Source: an uncultured Methanobrevibacter sp. | GTDB lineage: Archaea; Methanobacteriota; Methanobacteria; Methanobacteriales; Methanobacteriaceae | Reading direction: 5' to 3' | Length of the DNA: 64,000 bases | Assembly: GCF_900314695.1 (NCBI RefSeq) | Contig: NZ_OMWD01000012.1 | Coordinates: 22,257-86,256, forward strand | In this document: positions 33,893-43,146 of the stretch, piece after piece | Position numbering within the stretch: the first letter of the stretch is position 1 | Layout of the letters: every line of letters begins with the position of its first letter | Program-made: the position numbers and the translations under genes | The notes under the pieces: model-generated | Databases searched by the model: none | Told to the model about the DNA's origin: nothing | The model's input: the letters and a program-made list of their open reading frames with translations, nothing else

Positions 33893-34432
33893 ATGGATGG
33901 TAGATTAATTAAGGGAAGTATTATGATTCTTTTATTGATGTTAGTTTTCGTATCAGCTGCTTGTGTTAGTGCAGAATCCAATGATACAACTGTTTTAACA
34001 TTATCTAAATCAGGAATTACTATAAATTATCCTTCTAATTGGGGTTATTCTGATGCTCTTTCATCATATTCAATTATGGCTATTTCAAAAGCAGATTCTG
34101 TTGATTCATTTGGTGTAGGTCAAGTTAATATTAACATTGAAAAGAAACCGGTTGAAGGGGATTTCGCTACATTTGTAAATAGTACTTATGAACCTATGAA
34201 ATACAACAACGATTATGATCTGGTGTCATCAGGTTCCACAACTATTGCAGGCAATGATGCTTTGGAATACATTTACACTTCTAATGAGAACGGCGTTCAA
34301 AAACAACATAAGGCTGTTTGGTTTGAAAAAGGTGGACAAGCTTATGTTTTACTTTATAGTGCTCCTTTAGATAAATTCGAATCAAATTTATATGTATTTG
34401 ATTATATCGTATCTGATATTCGAATTACATAA
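33893..34432 (+). CDS. Secreted protein with PsbP-like domain
   Basis: 179 residues. A signal sequence (about 1-28, ending SAACVSA) precedes a compact domain with TLSKSGITINYPSNWGYSDALSSYSIM and later GSTTIAGNDALEYIYTS, the pattern of PsbP-like proteins of methanogens. There is a Cys in the signal region (AACVSA), but not a clear bacterial-type lipobox. No catalytic residue is recognised. It follows the Ser-rich membrane protein by 19 bases and may be cotranscribed with it. Confidence 0.75.
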   Translation: MDGRLIKGSIMILLLMLVFVSAACVSAESNDTTVLTLSKSGITINYPSNWGYSDALSSYSIMAISKADSVDSFGVGQVNINIEKKPVEGDFATFVNSTYEPMKYNNDYDLVSSGSTTIAGNDALEYIYTSNENGVQKQHKAVWFEKGGQAYVLLYSAPLDKFESNLYVFDYIVSDIRIT

Positions 34433-34454
34433 TTTCTTTTTTTAGGGTGTTTTT

Positions 34455-34967
34455 ATGATTATATTGTGTGTTACTGGTAGTATTGCAGCTACCGAGTCTA
34501 TTAAATTAGCCAGGGAATTTAGAAGGAATGATGTGGATGTTAAATGTTTTATGAGTGATGCCGCTTGTGAAATTATTCATCCTAATGCAATGGAATTTGC
34601 AACCGGCAATAGTGTTGTAACTAAATTAACCGGAAGTATAGAACATGTCAAATATTCTCAAGAGGATTTAATTTTGGTTGCACCGGCTACTGCTAATACT
34701 ATTTCCAAATTTGCCCATAAGATTGCTGACAATCCAATTTCAACTTTATTAATTACTGCCCAGGGTCATGACACTCCCATTATTTTTGTTCCGTCAATGC
34801 ATGATTCAATGTATAGGTCCATTAAAGAAAATATCGATAAAATTAAAGATGAAGGGTCAGCTATTTTCATTAAACCTAGGATGGATGAAGGAAAGGCAAA
34901 ATTTCCATCAAAAGAAGATATTGTTCTTGAATCATTAAGGACTATAAATTTAAATAAAAAGGATTGA
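34455..34967 (+). CDS. coaC: Phosphopantothenoylcysteine decarboxylase, CoaC half of a split CoaBC
   Basis: 170 residues of flavoprotein fold: VTGSIAATESIKLAREF at the start, then IHPNAMEFATGNSVV with the active-site His, APATANTISKFAHKIADN, and the substrate clamp PSMHDSMY. The enzyme decarboxylates phosphopantothenoylcysteine to phosphopantetheine on the way to coenzyme A. Usually this domain is fused to CoaB. Here the frame stops at TGA 34965-34967, and the CoaB part continues in another frame directly after. Removal of one A from the A5 run at 34956-34960 would fuse both into one protein of about 385 residues. Confidence 0.88.
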   Translation: MIILCVTGSIAATESIKLAREFRRNDVDVKCFMSDAACEIIHPNAMEFATGNSVVTKLTGSIEHVKYSQEDLILVAPATANTISKFAHKIADNPISTLLITAQGHDTPIIFVPSMHDSMYRSIKENIDKIKDEGSAIFIKPRMDEGKAKFPSKEDIVLESLRTINLNKKD

Positions 34968-34968
34968 T

Positions 34969-35613
34969 ATCATCAAAGGAAAGAATATTTTAATAAGTAT
35001 GGGTGGTACATATGAGCCCATTGATTCTGTTAGAGGCATTACCAATAAATCTTCTGGAAAAATGGGTTTGGAACTGGCTAAACAGGCGTATATTCGTGGG
35101 ACTAATTTGACTTTGGTTGTAGCTAATGTTTCTGTCAGCATCCCTTCTGTTTTTGATGTTATAAATGTTGAAACAGGCGAAGAGATGATGGATGTAATTT
35201 TAGATTTGATTCCTGATTTTGACATTTTTATTTCTACAGCTGCGGTTTCTGATTTTAAATTTAAAAAACGTTCTGATAAAAAAATAGATTCAACTAAATC
35301 ATTATCTATTGATTTGAAACCAACAACTAAAATAATACGTCAGATTAAAAAAATCAATCCTGATATTTTTTTGGTTGGCTTTAAGGCTGAATTTAACATA
35401 TCTCGTGATGAGATGATTAAATGTGCAAGAAAACAGATTTCTGATGCAGGAACTGATTTGGTAATAGCTAATGATATCTCTTCTGATGATTGCCATTTCG
35501 GATCTGATAAAAATGAAGTCCTGCTTGTTGATGATGAGGTTGTATCTGTTCCTCTAGCTTCAAAAAAGCAGATTGCAAAAATCATTTTTGATGAGATTTC
35601 TAAAAGATTATAG
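34969..35613 (+). CDS. coaB: Phosphopantothenate-cysteine ligase, CoaB half, no canonical start
   Basis: About 214 residues if counted from the first codons after the coaC stop. KGKNILISMGGTYEPIDSVRGITNKSSGKMG at the start matches the CoaB nucleotide-binding region (written here in parts: GGTYEPIDSVRGITN, then SSGKMG), and DIFISTAAVSDF is the typical core; NDISSDDCHFG follows. The reading frame is open from 34954, but no ATG, GTG or TTG precedes the first beta strand; the first ATG (34999) would cut it off. Either an ATC/ATT codon near 34963-34972 is used, a ribosomal frameshift joins it to coaC, or one base was gained in the A-run. The enzyme ligates cysteine to phosphopantothenate. Confidence 0.8.
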   Translation: MIKGKNILISMGGTYEPIDSVRGITNKSSGKMGLELAKQAYIRGTNLTLVVANVSVSIPSVFDVINVETGEEMMDVILDLIPDFDIFISTAAVSDFKFKKRSDKKIDSTKSLSIDLKPTTKIIRQIKKINPDIFLVGFKAEFNISRDEMIKCARKQISDAGTDLVIANDISSDDCHFGSDKNEVLLVDDEVVSVPLASKKQIAKIIFDEISKRL

Positions 35614-36019
35614 TTACATGTACGTGTATCTGTAAATAATATTATTTTTTTGATTGTATTTTTATATTTTTAAAATATTGATTAATTATTTTGATATGGT
35701 TTTTTGTAAACTATAATTTATTTAATCGTAATTTTAATATTTTTGCCATTATGTTTGGGGTTGGTTTTCGAAAATCACTTGAAAATTATTTTATTTCAAA
35801 TTTCTTTTTTTCATGTTTGAAGTGCAAATCTATGTTGTTTTTGCAATGTTTTTTTCGTAGTTAAGGTAATATTAATTTTAATTTGAAAAGTTATTTGATT
35901 TAATTTTTTGATTAAAAATATAATTTTCTAAGCAAATTAGGGCATAGGTAAGTAATACTTTTTTAAATAAAATAAGCAAATTAATCTTTGAAAAAAAATT
36001 TTTTAAAAATAAGTATTTC

Positions 36020-36114
36020 AATAAAATAAGTTCATGCCTTTAGGCGTTAGTTAAATGGAGTGATTAATAGAGTGAATCAACCTAAAGGACGTTTCAATGA
36101 ACTTTTATTTTATT
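36020..36114 (+). ncRNA. Candidate branched structured RNA
   Basis: AATAAAATAA and GTTCAT (36020-36035) pair with ATGAAC and TTATTTTATT (36097-36114). Inside, CCTTTAGG (36037-36044) pairs exactly with CCTAAAGG (36081-36088), leaving an 8-base one-sided loop ACGTTTCA. The apical part holds a third small stem TGATT/AATCA (36061-36065 / 36075-36079). This nested arrangement is unlikely by chance and is GC-richer than its surroundings. Two T-tract hairpins lie 115-180 bases downstream on the same strand. No known family was recognised. A degenerate mobile element is the main alternative. Confidence 0.4.
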
Positions 36115-36228
36115 TGCATTAGCATTTATTATATTTAATTTTATAGTATAAAAAGCTATCTGGGTAATACTTTTTGGTGATTTTTGTAGTATTTTTTTAC
36201 TTTTCTCAGAGCTATTTTTTAGTGGATT

Positions 36229-36254
36229 ATCACTCAAAAAGTGGGTGATTTTTT
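36229..36254 (+). terminator. Terminator-like hairpin 1 in the non-coding region
   Basis: ATCACTC pairs with GGGTGAT-type sequence (GTGGGTGAT; one G-T pair), followed by T6. It reads on the plus strand. Confidence 0.45.
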
Positions 36255-36273
36255 CAAAGATTTTTCTTGCATT

Positions 36274-36296
36274 GACAATGCATTATTGTCTTTTTT
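36274..36296 (+). terminator. Terminator-like hairpin 2 in the non-coding region
   Basis: GACAAT, loop GCATT, ATTGTC, then T6. It stands 20 bases after hairpin 1 and reads in the same direction, which suggests that a plus-strand transcript ends here although no gene is visible upstream. Confidence 0.5.
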
Positions 36297-36782
36297 GTGG
36301 TGGTGTTGTTTTAAGTTTTGGTTATTTTTAAATAATTTATCTTAATATTTCTTTTTATATTGGGTGGATTTTGATTTGGGATTTAATGTGGTTTGGGTTT
36401 TGAATAGTTGTGTTGTTGCATCACTGATTATTTGTTATAGTTGATAAAATTTTTGAATGTTTTTCATCATCCAATTTTTAAGGTGTTGATATTAATTGAA
36501 GTATCAGAAGTATACTTTTTGGGTTATTGATTAATATTCTTTCTTTTTTTCCAACCCATAAAAAATTAAATTTATATGAACTTTTTGATTTTTATTTTGA
36601 ATTAAAAAACTTATTATTTTTTCTTTAAATTTGATATGTGGGGTTAATTTTGGAATTAATTCTTATTTTGTTGGTATTATATATTTGTCTTTTTGTATGG
36701 TGAAAATAGTAATTTTTGTAAAATTTGAAAGACAATTGCTTGCTGCACTAGAAAAAAAGAAGAATATAGATGCGTGTTGCAC

Positions 36783-39700
36783 CTACTTGATTTTAATTTT
36801 AATGTTTTTGGTTGCTTTTTTGTAGTAGTTGTTTCCTTTATATTTGATAACTGCTTTGTAAGTTCCTTTTTTAGTTATTTTGGTAATAAATGTTGCTTTG
36901 CCTTTGCTGTTGGTTTTGGCTGTGTATGTTTTACCTTTAACTTTTAATGTGACTTTTGCTTTTTTCATTGCTTTGTTTTTGCTGTTTTTTAGGGTTATTG
37001 TGTATTTTTTGGTTTTTGCAGTTCTTTTGAATGTTTTTGCTTTAGCGGTTATTTTTGTTTTTTCCTTGTTGATGGTAATTTTGACGGTTTTGCTTATTGG
37101 GTTGTAATTATTGTTTTCAATTTTAATTACCATGTTCTTTTTACCTGCTTTTGCGGTTTTTAGGATTTTTGCGGTTAATTTTATTGAAGTAACTCCATTT
37201 TTGATGGTGGCAGTTCCAATCTTTTTGCCGTTTAGTGTAAAGGTTACTTTAACGCCATTGTTTACATTTTTGAAGATAACTTTGTATGTTCTGCCGTAGT
37301 TGATGACATATGCTGCATTTTTTGCATTAATTGTAATGTCTTTTTTATTCACGGTGAAATTAACAGGAATTTGTGCTCTTGACATGTTATTGTCAATGTA
37401 TGTAACATTTGCATTGTAAGTTCCGGCATTTAATTTAGGAATAACAAGTGTTGCGATTCCATCTTTTACATCTTCATCATATTCAACACCATTAACATTA
37501 ACAACAACTTTACCTCCGTTCAATGGGGATATGGCACTGCTTTTTACCTGAACTTTAATGTTGACGTCAGTGCCGTAAACAACATCTTTAGCTTCAAGAA
37601 TTTTCATGCTTATTGTATCGTTTACCAATGGAACATCACTTGTAACGTTATTTAAAGTTATTTTGGCACCTGGGTTGACATCAATGCAATTTTCACCATT
37701 GCTGATGAATTCAGAATTGCTGATTGCCATATCTCTTTCGGTTTTAATTGATTTACCTTCAGTTGCATTATTTTCAGTAAATTTAGTGTTGTTTATATTT
37801 GTTTCGCCGTCATTGTGTATTGCTCCACCATATGTTGCACTGTTTTGCTCAAAGATTGAATCAGTTATTGTCAAAGTACTGTTTAAAGTATCGATTGCTC
37901 CACCATATGTTGTTGCACTGTTGTTGTCAAATGTGCAGTCTATTATTTTGCAGTTGCTTGCATTGACTATTTCTATTGCGCCTCCTCTTCCTATTACGTG
38001 GTTGTTTTTAAATGTGGATTCTATTATTTTTCCTTCAGTTCCACTATCCCAAAATATGGCTCCGCCATAAGATGCATTACCGTTAATGAAATTGATATTT
38101 TTCAGGGTGACATTGTTTGCGGTAATATTGAATATTCTTGCAAGTCCTGCTCCGTCGATGGTGTGTCCTTTCCCGTCAATTGTGAAATTGTCTTTGGCGA
38201 TGACAATTCCATTTATAAATTCCGCATCGATATCTGTATATGCATAATCATTTGTTAATTCAAGATAATTTTCGTGGTTTTCGATTTGATGGGAAAGCAT
38301 TGTGAATGTTTCATTGTTAAGCACTGTGAACGCTTTGATGCATGCTACCTGTAAGGCGTTTTCTTCCTCGTTATTCCAGTTATAATCATAGAGGTCAGTC
38401 CAGTTTGCACTGTCAAAGCTTATAAATGATGTGTTTTCGCTGTAAAATTTATTGACATACAGTCTCCCTTCACAGATAGGGACGCTGGCATTCTTGTGAT
38501 TGATTTGGAATTCTATTTCAAAAACATCACCAATTTCCAATGGGATGACCTTTCCAAGTTCAATTGTCCAATATCCTGATTTTGAAAATCCTGATTTACT
38601 TAATTTTAAAGCATTGTTGACATAAACTGATAAATTCCAAAAGCTATCTTCCTTGAAATATGTGGATGCTCCTGCTAAAAGTTCATTGTTGGTTGCATTG
38701 AATCTGTTTTTATACCATACTGTATCATTTGGGGTATTGATGAAATCAGTTTGTGCCTGATCGTACTGATAATTTTTCTCGTATTTTATTGTACTGTTGA
38801 ATATGATTACGGATGTGCCTAAAAAGTCTAATTTTGAAGGGCAGGAGGTATCATAATATGAAACATAGAAATAACCGTCTTCTCCCCACTCAGAGCCCCA
38901 ACTGTTTTTACAAATCCATGCGCCCAGTCCTGGAGCATTAGGTATTTCCATTGTGTCATTCCAACCTACAATAACAATTTCATGATTGGAATAAATGGAT
39001 TCATTGTAATACTGCTTAATAGAATTTGTTGAATAGATAGCGGATACTACTCCTCCATATTTCATTATCGCTTTTTTGATTTCATCATTATCTGTGAAGT
39101 TATCTCTTTTAATGTTTAAAATATTCTGGACGTGCAATACACTATCAAACAAATTTGAATATCGACTAATCTCTATATACGGATCATCCTCTTCCAAAAC
39201 GGGACCTAACCAGCTTACAAGGTAACCTATGTGTGTATATGGAAATCCTCCATAATTTGGTTCATAAATCCAGCCGAATGGTGATGTGTTACTTGCAATG
39301 TTTTTCATGTTGTTTTCTGAAAGGTCCAGTAATAAATTATGTGATTTTAAAACATTTGACTCCAATCCTCCAATTGCTGCAAAAGCCCAGCAGTTACCCT
39401 CATCCATCTGGTCCTTAACGGAAGTGGTCTGATTTAAGTCAGCTAAATTGTAATACTGAGGGATGTAATCAGCATCAGTATAATTGCCTATGAAAAATGT
39501 GTAATTTCTGCTGATAATTATTAGATTATCCATATCATATGAAATGTAATTGACATATATGGTTTTATTTTCTTTCGCTGAATTATTCTCATAATTATTT
39601 TTTGAAAAATCTTGAGTTGATTTGGAAACGATATAAATTGCACTGCCATAACCGCTGGCATTATTGTTCTTGAAGGTATTGTTTTCAATCAGCACGTTAT

Positions 39701-41153
39701 GCATGTCTGTTAGATATATTGCAGATCCAAAATTACCAGTATTTGAGGAGATTAGTGAGTTTATTAACTTTAAGTTACCTTTCTGGTGGAAATAAGATCC
39801 AATTAGGCTTGATGAATTTGTTATAGTCAGATTATTGAATGTTGAATCACAATTGCTAATGAATATTCCTGCTCCATATTTTGATTTAGCATTAACTATT
39901 GATAAATTAAATCCATTGAATGAATCTGAATCACTACAGTATATTGCTCCGCCTTTTGATGTTGAAGAGCAATTGATAAACTCAGTTGAGGTGATGTTTA
40001 TTTGAGACGGATCCTTGAATAAATTTTCAAATAATATTGCCCCTCCCTTATCGGCTTGGGAATTATAAAATTTACAATCGTTGATATTGATGTTTCCACA
40101 GGAGATATAAATGGATCCTCCAGTTTGCTTTGCTTTTGAATCATAAAAGGTACAATTGTCAACAGTGAAATTTAAAAGGTCGTAAGTTGTATAATATATT
40201 GCTCCGCCCCTTTTTCCGGCAGAATTGTTTATAAATTCACAATTGGATATGTAAAGATTCCCCCTATTTGTATAGACGGACCCATAACTAGTTGTGCCCG
40301 TATTGTTAATGAATTCACAACCGTCAATTGAAATGTCGCCCCTATTTGCACGAATACACGGGGTGCTTTTTGCGGTATTGTTCACGAATTTGGAATCGGT
40401 TATATTGATTGATGATCTTTCGCATGTCACTACTCCTGAAGGAGATCCCACTTTGTTGTTGATAAATTCGCAGTTGGAAATGTTGAGGTTTGATTTTTCG
40501 GCATAAATTATTCCATAAGTTATATATTCATCTGATTTGGCATTTTCGTTGTCAATGATTTTTGAGTCTTTAATATTCACTGTGCTGTAATATACTTCTA
40601 AGATGCCTGCATCTAAAATGGTGTTATTGTAAAATGTACAATTCACCAGATTTATATTGCTGCTGCCACTATAGTCGTTGTAAATCATTCCAGTTGGGAA
40701 GTCTTCAGAATACTTATATTTGAAATCTTTGAAAATGACATTCGATGAGGTCAGGTTTTTGGGAGCGTAGATTTTGATGTTTTTCAAGGTAAGATTGTTG
40801 AATGATACAAATTCGGTTATATTGATAGTACTTCCGTTACCGTTGATAATAGTTTTTGATGTGTCTTCACCAATAAATGTAATGTTTCGGTGTTCATATT
40901 CCTGTTTGTAGTCATATTCTCCATTTTTTAAGTAAATGCTTGAATCATTTTTAAGGTCATCGTCTGTCAATTCTTTATGTGGACTGTCAACAGATAAAAT
41001 GTCAACATTTTCATTTAGAGGATTATTGTTAGAAATTGTATTTCCTATATCTATTTCAATTAAATCAGTATTATTATCGCTTGCACTTGTCGCAGGGATA
41101 ATAAACAATAAGAATATTAGAATTATTATAATAAAATATTTATTTTTTAACAT
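36783..41153 (-). CDS. Giant adhesin-like protein: beta-helix repeats with inserted papain-like cysteine protease and Ig-like tail
   Basis: 1456 residues. A signal peptide (about 1-24, ending ATSASD) leads into a parallel beta-helix region of about 70-540 made of repeats such as N-C-x-F-x-N-N-x-A ... G-G-A-I-Y. Then a papain-type (C1) domain follows: Gln582 and Cys588 in DQMDEGNCWAFA, His724 in NHEIVIVGW, and Asn750 in CKNSWGSEWGEDGYF. A second, shorter beta-helix part (about 960-1150) and two or three Ig-like repeats rich in Lys and Thr end the protein. It has no membrane anchor, so it is probably held by the wall-binding basic Ig repeats. Likely roles: adhesion and proteolysis outside the cell. 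The catalytic triad is complete. Confidence 0.88.
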   Translation of the reverse strand: MLKNKYFIIIILIFLLFIIPATSASDNNTDLIEIDIGNTISNNNPLNENVDILSVDSPHKELTDDDLKNDSSIYLKNGEYDYKQEYEHRNITFIGEDTSKTIINGNGSTINITEFVSFNNLTLKNIKIYAPKNLTSSNVIFKDFKYKYSEDFPTGMIYNDYSGSSNINLVNCTFYNNTILDAGILEVYYSTVNIKDSKIIDNENAKSDEYITYGIIYAEKSNLNISNCEFINNKVGSPSGVVTCERSSINITDSKFVNNTAKSTPCIRANRGDISIDGCEFINNTGTTSYGSVYTNRGNLYISNCEFINNSAGKRGGAIYYTTYDLLNFTVDNCTFYDSKAKQTGGSIYISCGNININDCKFYNSQADKGGAILFENLFKDPSQINITSTEFINCSSTSKGGAIYCSDSDSFNGFNLSIVNAKSKYGAGIFISNCDSTFNNLTITNSSSLIGSYFHQKGNLKLINSLISSNTGNFGSAIYLTDMHNVLIENNTFKNNNASGYGSAIYIVSKSTQDFSKNNYENNSAKENKTIYVNYISYDMDNLIIISRNYTFFIGNYTDADYIPQYYNLADLNQTTSVKDQMDEGNCWAFAAIGGLESNVLKSHNLLLDLSENNMKNIASNTSPFGWIYEPNYGGFPYTHIGYLVSWLGPVLEEDDPYIEISRYSNLFDSVLHVQNILNIKRDNFTDNDEIKKAIMKYGGVVSAIYSTNSIKQYYNESIYSNHEIVIVGWNDTMEIPNAPGLGAWICKNSWGSEWGEDGYFYVSYYDTSCPSKLDFLGTSVIIFNSTIKYEKNYQYDQAQTDFINTPNDTVWYKNRFNATNNELLAGASTYFKEDSFWNLSVYVNNALKLSKSGFSKSGYWTIELGKVIPLEIGDVFEIEFQINHKNASVPICEGRLYVNKFYSENTSFISFDSANWTDLYDYNWNNEEENALQVACIKAFTVLNNETFTMLSHQIENHENYLELTNDYAYTDIDAEFINGIVIAKDNFTIDGKGHTIDGAGLARIFNITANNVTLKNINFINGNASYGGAIFWDSGTEGKIIESTFKNNHVIGRGGAIEIVNASNCKIIDCTFDNNSATTYGGAIDTLNSTLTITDSIFEQNSATYGGAIHNDGETNINNTKFTENNATEGKSIKTERDMAISNSEFISNGENCIDVNPGAKITLNNVTSDVPLVNDTISMKILEAKDVVYGTDVNIKVQVKSSAISPLNGGKVVVNVNGVEYDEDVKDGIATLVIPKLNAGTYNANVTYIDNNMSRAQIPVNFTVNKKDITINAKNAAYVINYGRTYKVIFKNVNNGVKVTFTLNGKKIGTATIKNGVTSIKLTAKILKTAKAGKKNMVIKIENNNYNPISKTVKITINKEKTKITAKAKTFKRTAKTKKYTITLKNSKNKAMKKAKVTLKVKGKTYTAKTNSKGKATFITKITKKGTYKAVIKYKGNNYYKKATKNIKIKIK

Positions 41154-41230
41154 AATTCATTTCCCTTAATGTTATGTAGTCATTATTAATATTTTTAGCT
41201 CGTTGTCAAGTGATTTTCTGTTGTTTTTAC

Positions 41231-41872
41231 TTAAAAATTTTTTTCAACTAAAAATGCAATATGGTCTTTTTCGTATGGTTCCAATTTTACTTTTTCAATG
41301 ACCTTAAAACCTTTTTCTTTCAATTTCTTCTCTTGTTCCTTAAAAATCTTTTTAGGTTTTTGCACTACATCAATACTTCTGGCTTTAATCATTAAAAGGC
41401 CAACACCATCATCCTTTGCAAATAAATTCATATTCTTCATAAATAATTCGCTTTGTGTTGGTTGGGCAACATCACAGTATACCAAGTCACTTTTTTCAAC
41501 TAAGTTCATATATCCTTTGGGTTTGGTTGCATCACCTAAAATTGGGGCAATATTGAGTCTCTGATGTGAAAGCCGAACTAATTTTTTAGCTGTTGTTGGT
41601 GAAAATTCAACTGCATACACTCTTCCATTGATTACGATATCCGAAATATGTGAAACTGTTGTTCCAGTTGATGCACCTAAGTATAGAACTTTTGAAGTGT
41701 CTAAAAGCTCCAGATTTTCCAATCCATTTAAAAGAGCAGCTGCTAATTTTGAACGTCTTGGATTCCATAATCTATATTCTTCATCTTCTTTGATTAATTC
41801 TTCACCATAAACTGAAATTCCAGGATTCAAATTCTTTGTTGCAACATTCCCATCTTTAAAATAAACTTTCAT
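41231..41872 (-). CDS. flpA: Fibrillarin-like rRNA/tRNA 2'-O-methyltransferase
   Basis: 213 residues. SAM-binding motif VLYLGASTGTTVSHISDI at about 62-79 and the downstream VYAVEFSPTTAKKL, then DLVYCDVAQPTQ, and the catalytic Lys in LLMIKARSID are all present. With Nop5 and L7Ae it forms the C/D-box guide complex that methylates ribose in rRNA and tRNA. It lies three bases after nop5 on the same strand, the common archaeal arrangement, which ensures equal expression. Confidence 0.96.
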   Translation of the reverse strand: MKVYFKDGNVATKNLNPGISVYGEELIKEDEEYRLWNPRRSKLAAALLNGLENLELLDTSKVLYLGASTGTTVSHISDIVINGRVYAVEFSPTTAKKLVRLSHQRLNIAPILGDATKPKGYMNLVEKSDLVYCDVAQPTQSELFMKNMNLFAKDDGVGLLMIKARSIDVVQKPKKIFKEQEKKLKEKGFKVIEKVKLEPYEKDHIAFLVEKNF

Positions 41873-41875
41873 AAT

Positions 41876-43027
41876 CTATCTCCTTTTCTTTCTTTTTTTA
41901 CCTTTTCGCTTCTTATTTTTTGATTTGCCCTTTTCTTCTTTTCTTTTTTTAGTAGTTTTTGTCGGAAATGGATTATTCTTTTCAATTTCTTCTGCTTTTT
42001 GGATAAAATCTTCAAAAGAATTTTCGTCAAAAGTTTTGGTGAAAACATCTCTTCTAACAGCTAAAGAAATTTTACCTGCGAGCATACGGGCAATTTTTCC
42101 GCGATTCCACCATTTTGCACCTCTTACTTGAGGATGTTGGTAAATCAAACCATATTTTGGAGGTCTATCTCCACTTTTCAGGTGTCTAAATAATGCTTTT
42201 TCAGCACCCATTATCTGAACGGTACTTGATGGATATGTTGCAAGACGTTTAAGTCCTCCTGCATGGGAAATCAACTTGGCACCAAGTGATGATCCAACGA
42301 TTAATTTCAAATTAGGTGCAATAGTGTCCATTTTAATGTCAATGTAGTCTTCAATTTCTTTTCTTGTCTTTTGAAGTTCAAAAATGGAATTTGCATATTT
42401 GTTCATTATTTCCAAGTCCTGGGGATTAATGTCGTCTTCCAAATCCATGACATTGATCGGGAATGCATCCGGCTTGGCTTCCATAATTTTTTCTTTGGAT
42501 TTATTTTGTGATATTAATTTGATGTAAGTTTCATTATTTTTAATGACATCCATTTCGGGAAAATATAATGCATACCATTCCCTAATGCGTTCAATTAATT
42601 TAGAAATGCTTTCATCTATTTCATCAATGGAATTAATGGCTTGAATCAGATGTTTGTCCTCGCTGGCTGATTCCTTTTTAATTTTATAAATGGCCAATCT
42701 TTGATAAATTTCACTGATTTCTTCATTATTCAAATTGAATTTTTCAAAATTATTTCTTAAATATTCTCCAGCTTGATTTGGGGTTTGGATAATTATTTTT
42801 TCATTGGAATAATCTGATAATCGTTTATTTGATTCGATAATGATTTCATTGTAGTTTTTTGAAACTTCTTCAATTATTTCCATTTCTTCAGCAACAATCT
42901 TTTTATCATCAATATCAATTAATCTGGTGACTATTTCATCTTCTTGAAATAATTTTTCACTAATCAATTCATTTTCATTGTTAAATGCATAAAATCCTTT
43001 AACACTGTAAGTAATATAACATTCCAT
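41876..43027 (-). CDS. nop5: Nop5/Nop56-related C/D-box ribonucleoprotein core protein
   Basis: 383 residues. An N-terminal domain of about 110 residues binds fibrillarin; a coiled coil follows (about 120-240); and the NOP domain (about 240-345) shows LKLIVGSSLGAKLISHAGGLKRLATYPSSTVQIMGAEKALFRHL (in parts) and GLIYQHPQVRGAKWWNRGKIAR. The last 35 residues are almost only Lys, Arg, Glu and Gly, an RNA-binding tail. It bridges the guide RNA with L7Ae and fibrillarin. No ribosome site precedes the ATG, so the message may be leaderless. It is cotranscribed with flpA. Confidence 0.95.
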   Translation of the reverse strand: MECYITYSVKGFYAFNNENELISEKLFQEDEIVTRLIDIDDKKIVAEEMEIIEEVSKNYNEIIIESNKRLSDYSNEKIIIQTPNQAGEYLRNNFEKFNLNNEEISEIYQRLAIYKIKKESASEDKHLIQAINSIDEIDESISKLIERIREWYALYFPEMDVIKNNETYIKLISQNKSKEKIMEAKPDAFPINVMDLEDDINPQDLEIMNKYANSIFELQKTRKEIEDYIDIKMDTIAPNLKLIVGSSLGAKLISHAGGLKRLATYPSSTVQIMGAEKALFRHLKSGDRPPKYGLIYQHPQVRGAKWWNRGKIARMLAGKISLAVRRDVFTKTFDENSFEDFIQKAEEIEKNNPFPTKTTKKRKEEKGKSKNKKRKGKKRKKRR

Positions 43028-43146
43028 AAGATAAATTATTCATTTTATTTTTAATAAGTATTTTCAATTGATATTGTGATTTTTTTCATCTTAAGATATT
43101 GAATATCCAAGTATTTTTTTAGGATAAAATTTAAACTATTAAATGT

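Larger units (their letters stand above)
35614..36782. other. 1.17-kb non-coding region
   Basis: No coding sequence is supported. It contains a branched inverted repeat (36020-36114), two tandem terminator-like hairpins (36229-36254, 36274-36296) and otherwise T-rich DNA. A 64-codon frame at 36631-36825 that runs into the adhesin gene on the other strand has no ribosome site. No tRNA or rRNA was seen. Confidence 0.6.

Noticed and set aside
36091..36120. Sequence starting GTTTCAATGAAC, considered as a CRISPR repeat
   Set aside because: Occurs once with no repeated spacing; no array and no adjacent cas operon.
36631..36825. 64-codon open frame at the end of the long non-coding region
   Set aside because: No ribosome site and it runs into the 3' end of the adhesin gene on the other strand.
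37606..38258. Long frames opposite the giant adhesin gene
   Set aside because: They mirror the repeats of the real gene on the minus strand; Val, Leu, Ser and Ala patterns are those of antisense of Asn/Lys-rich repeats.
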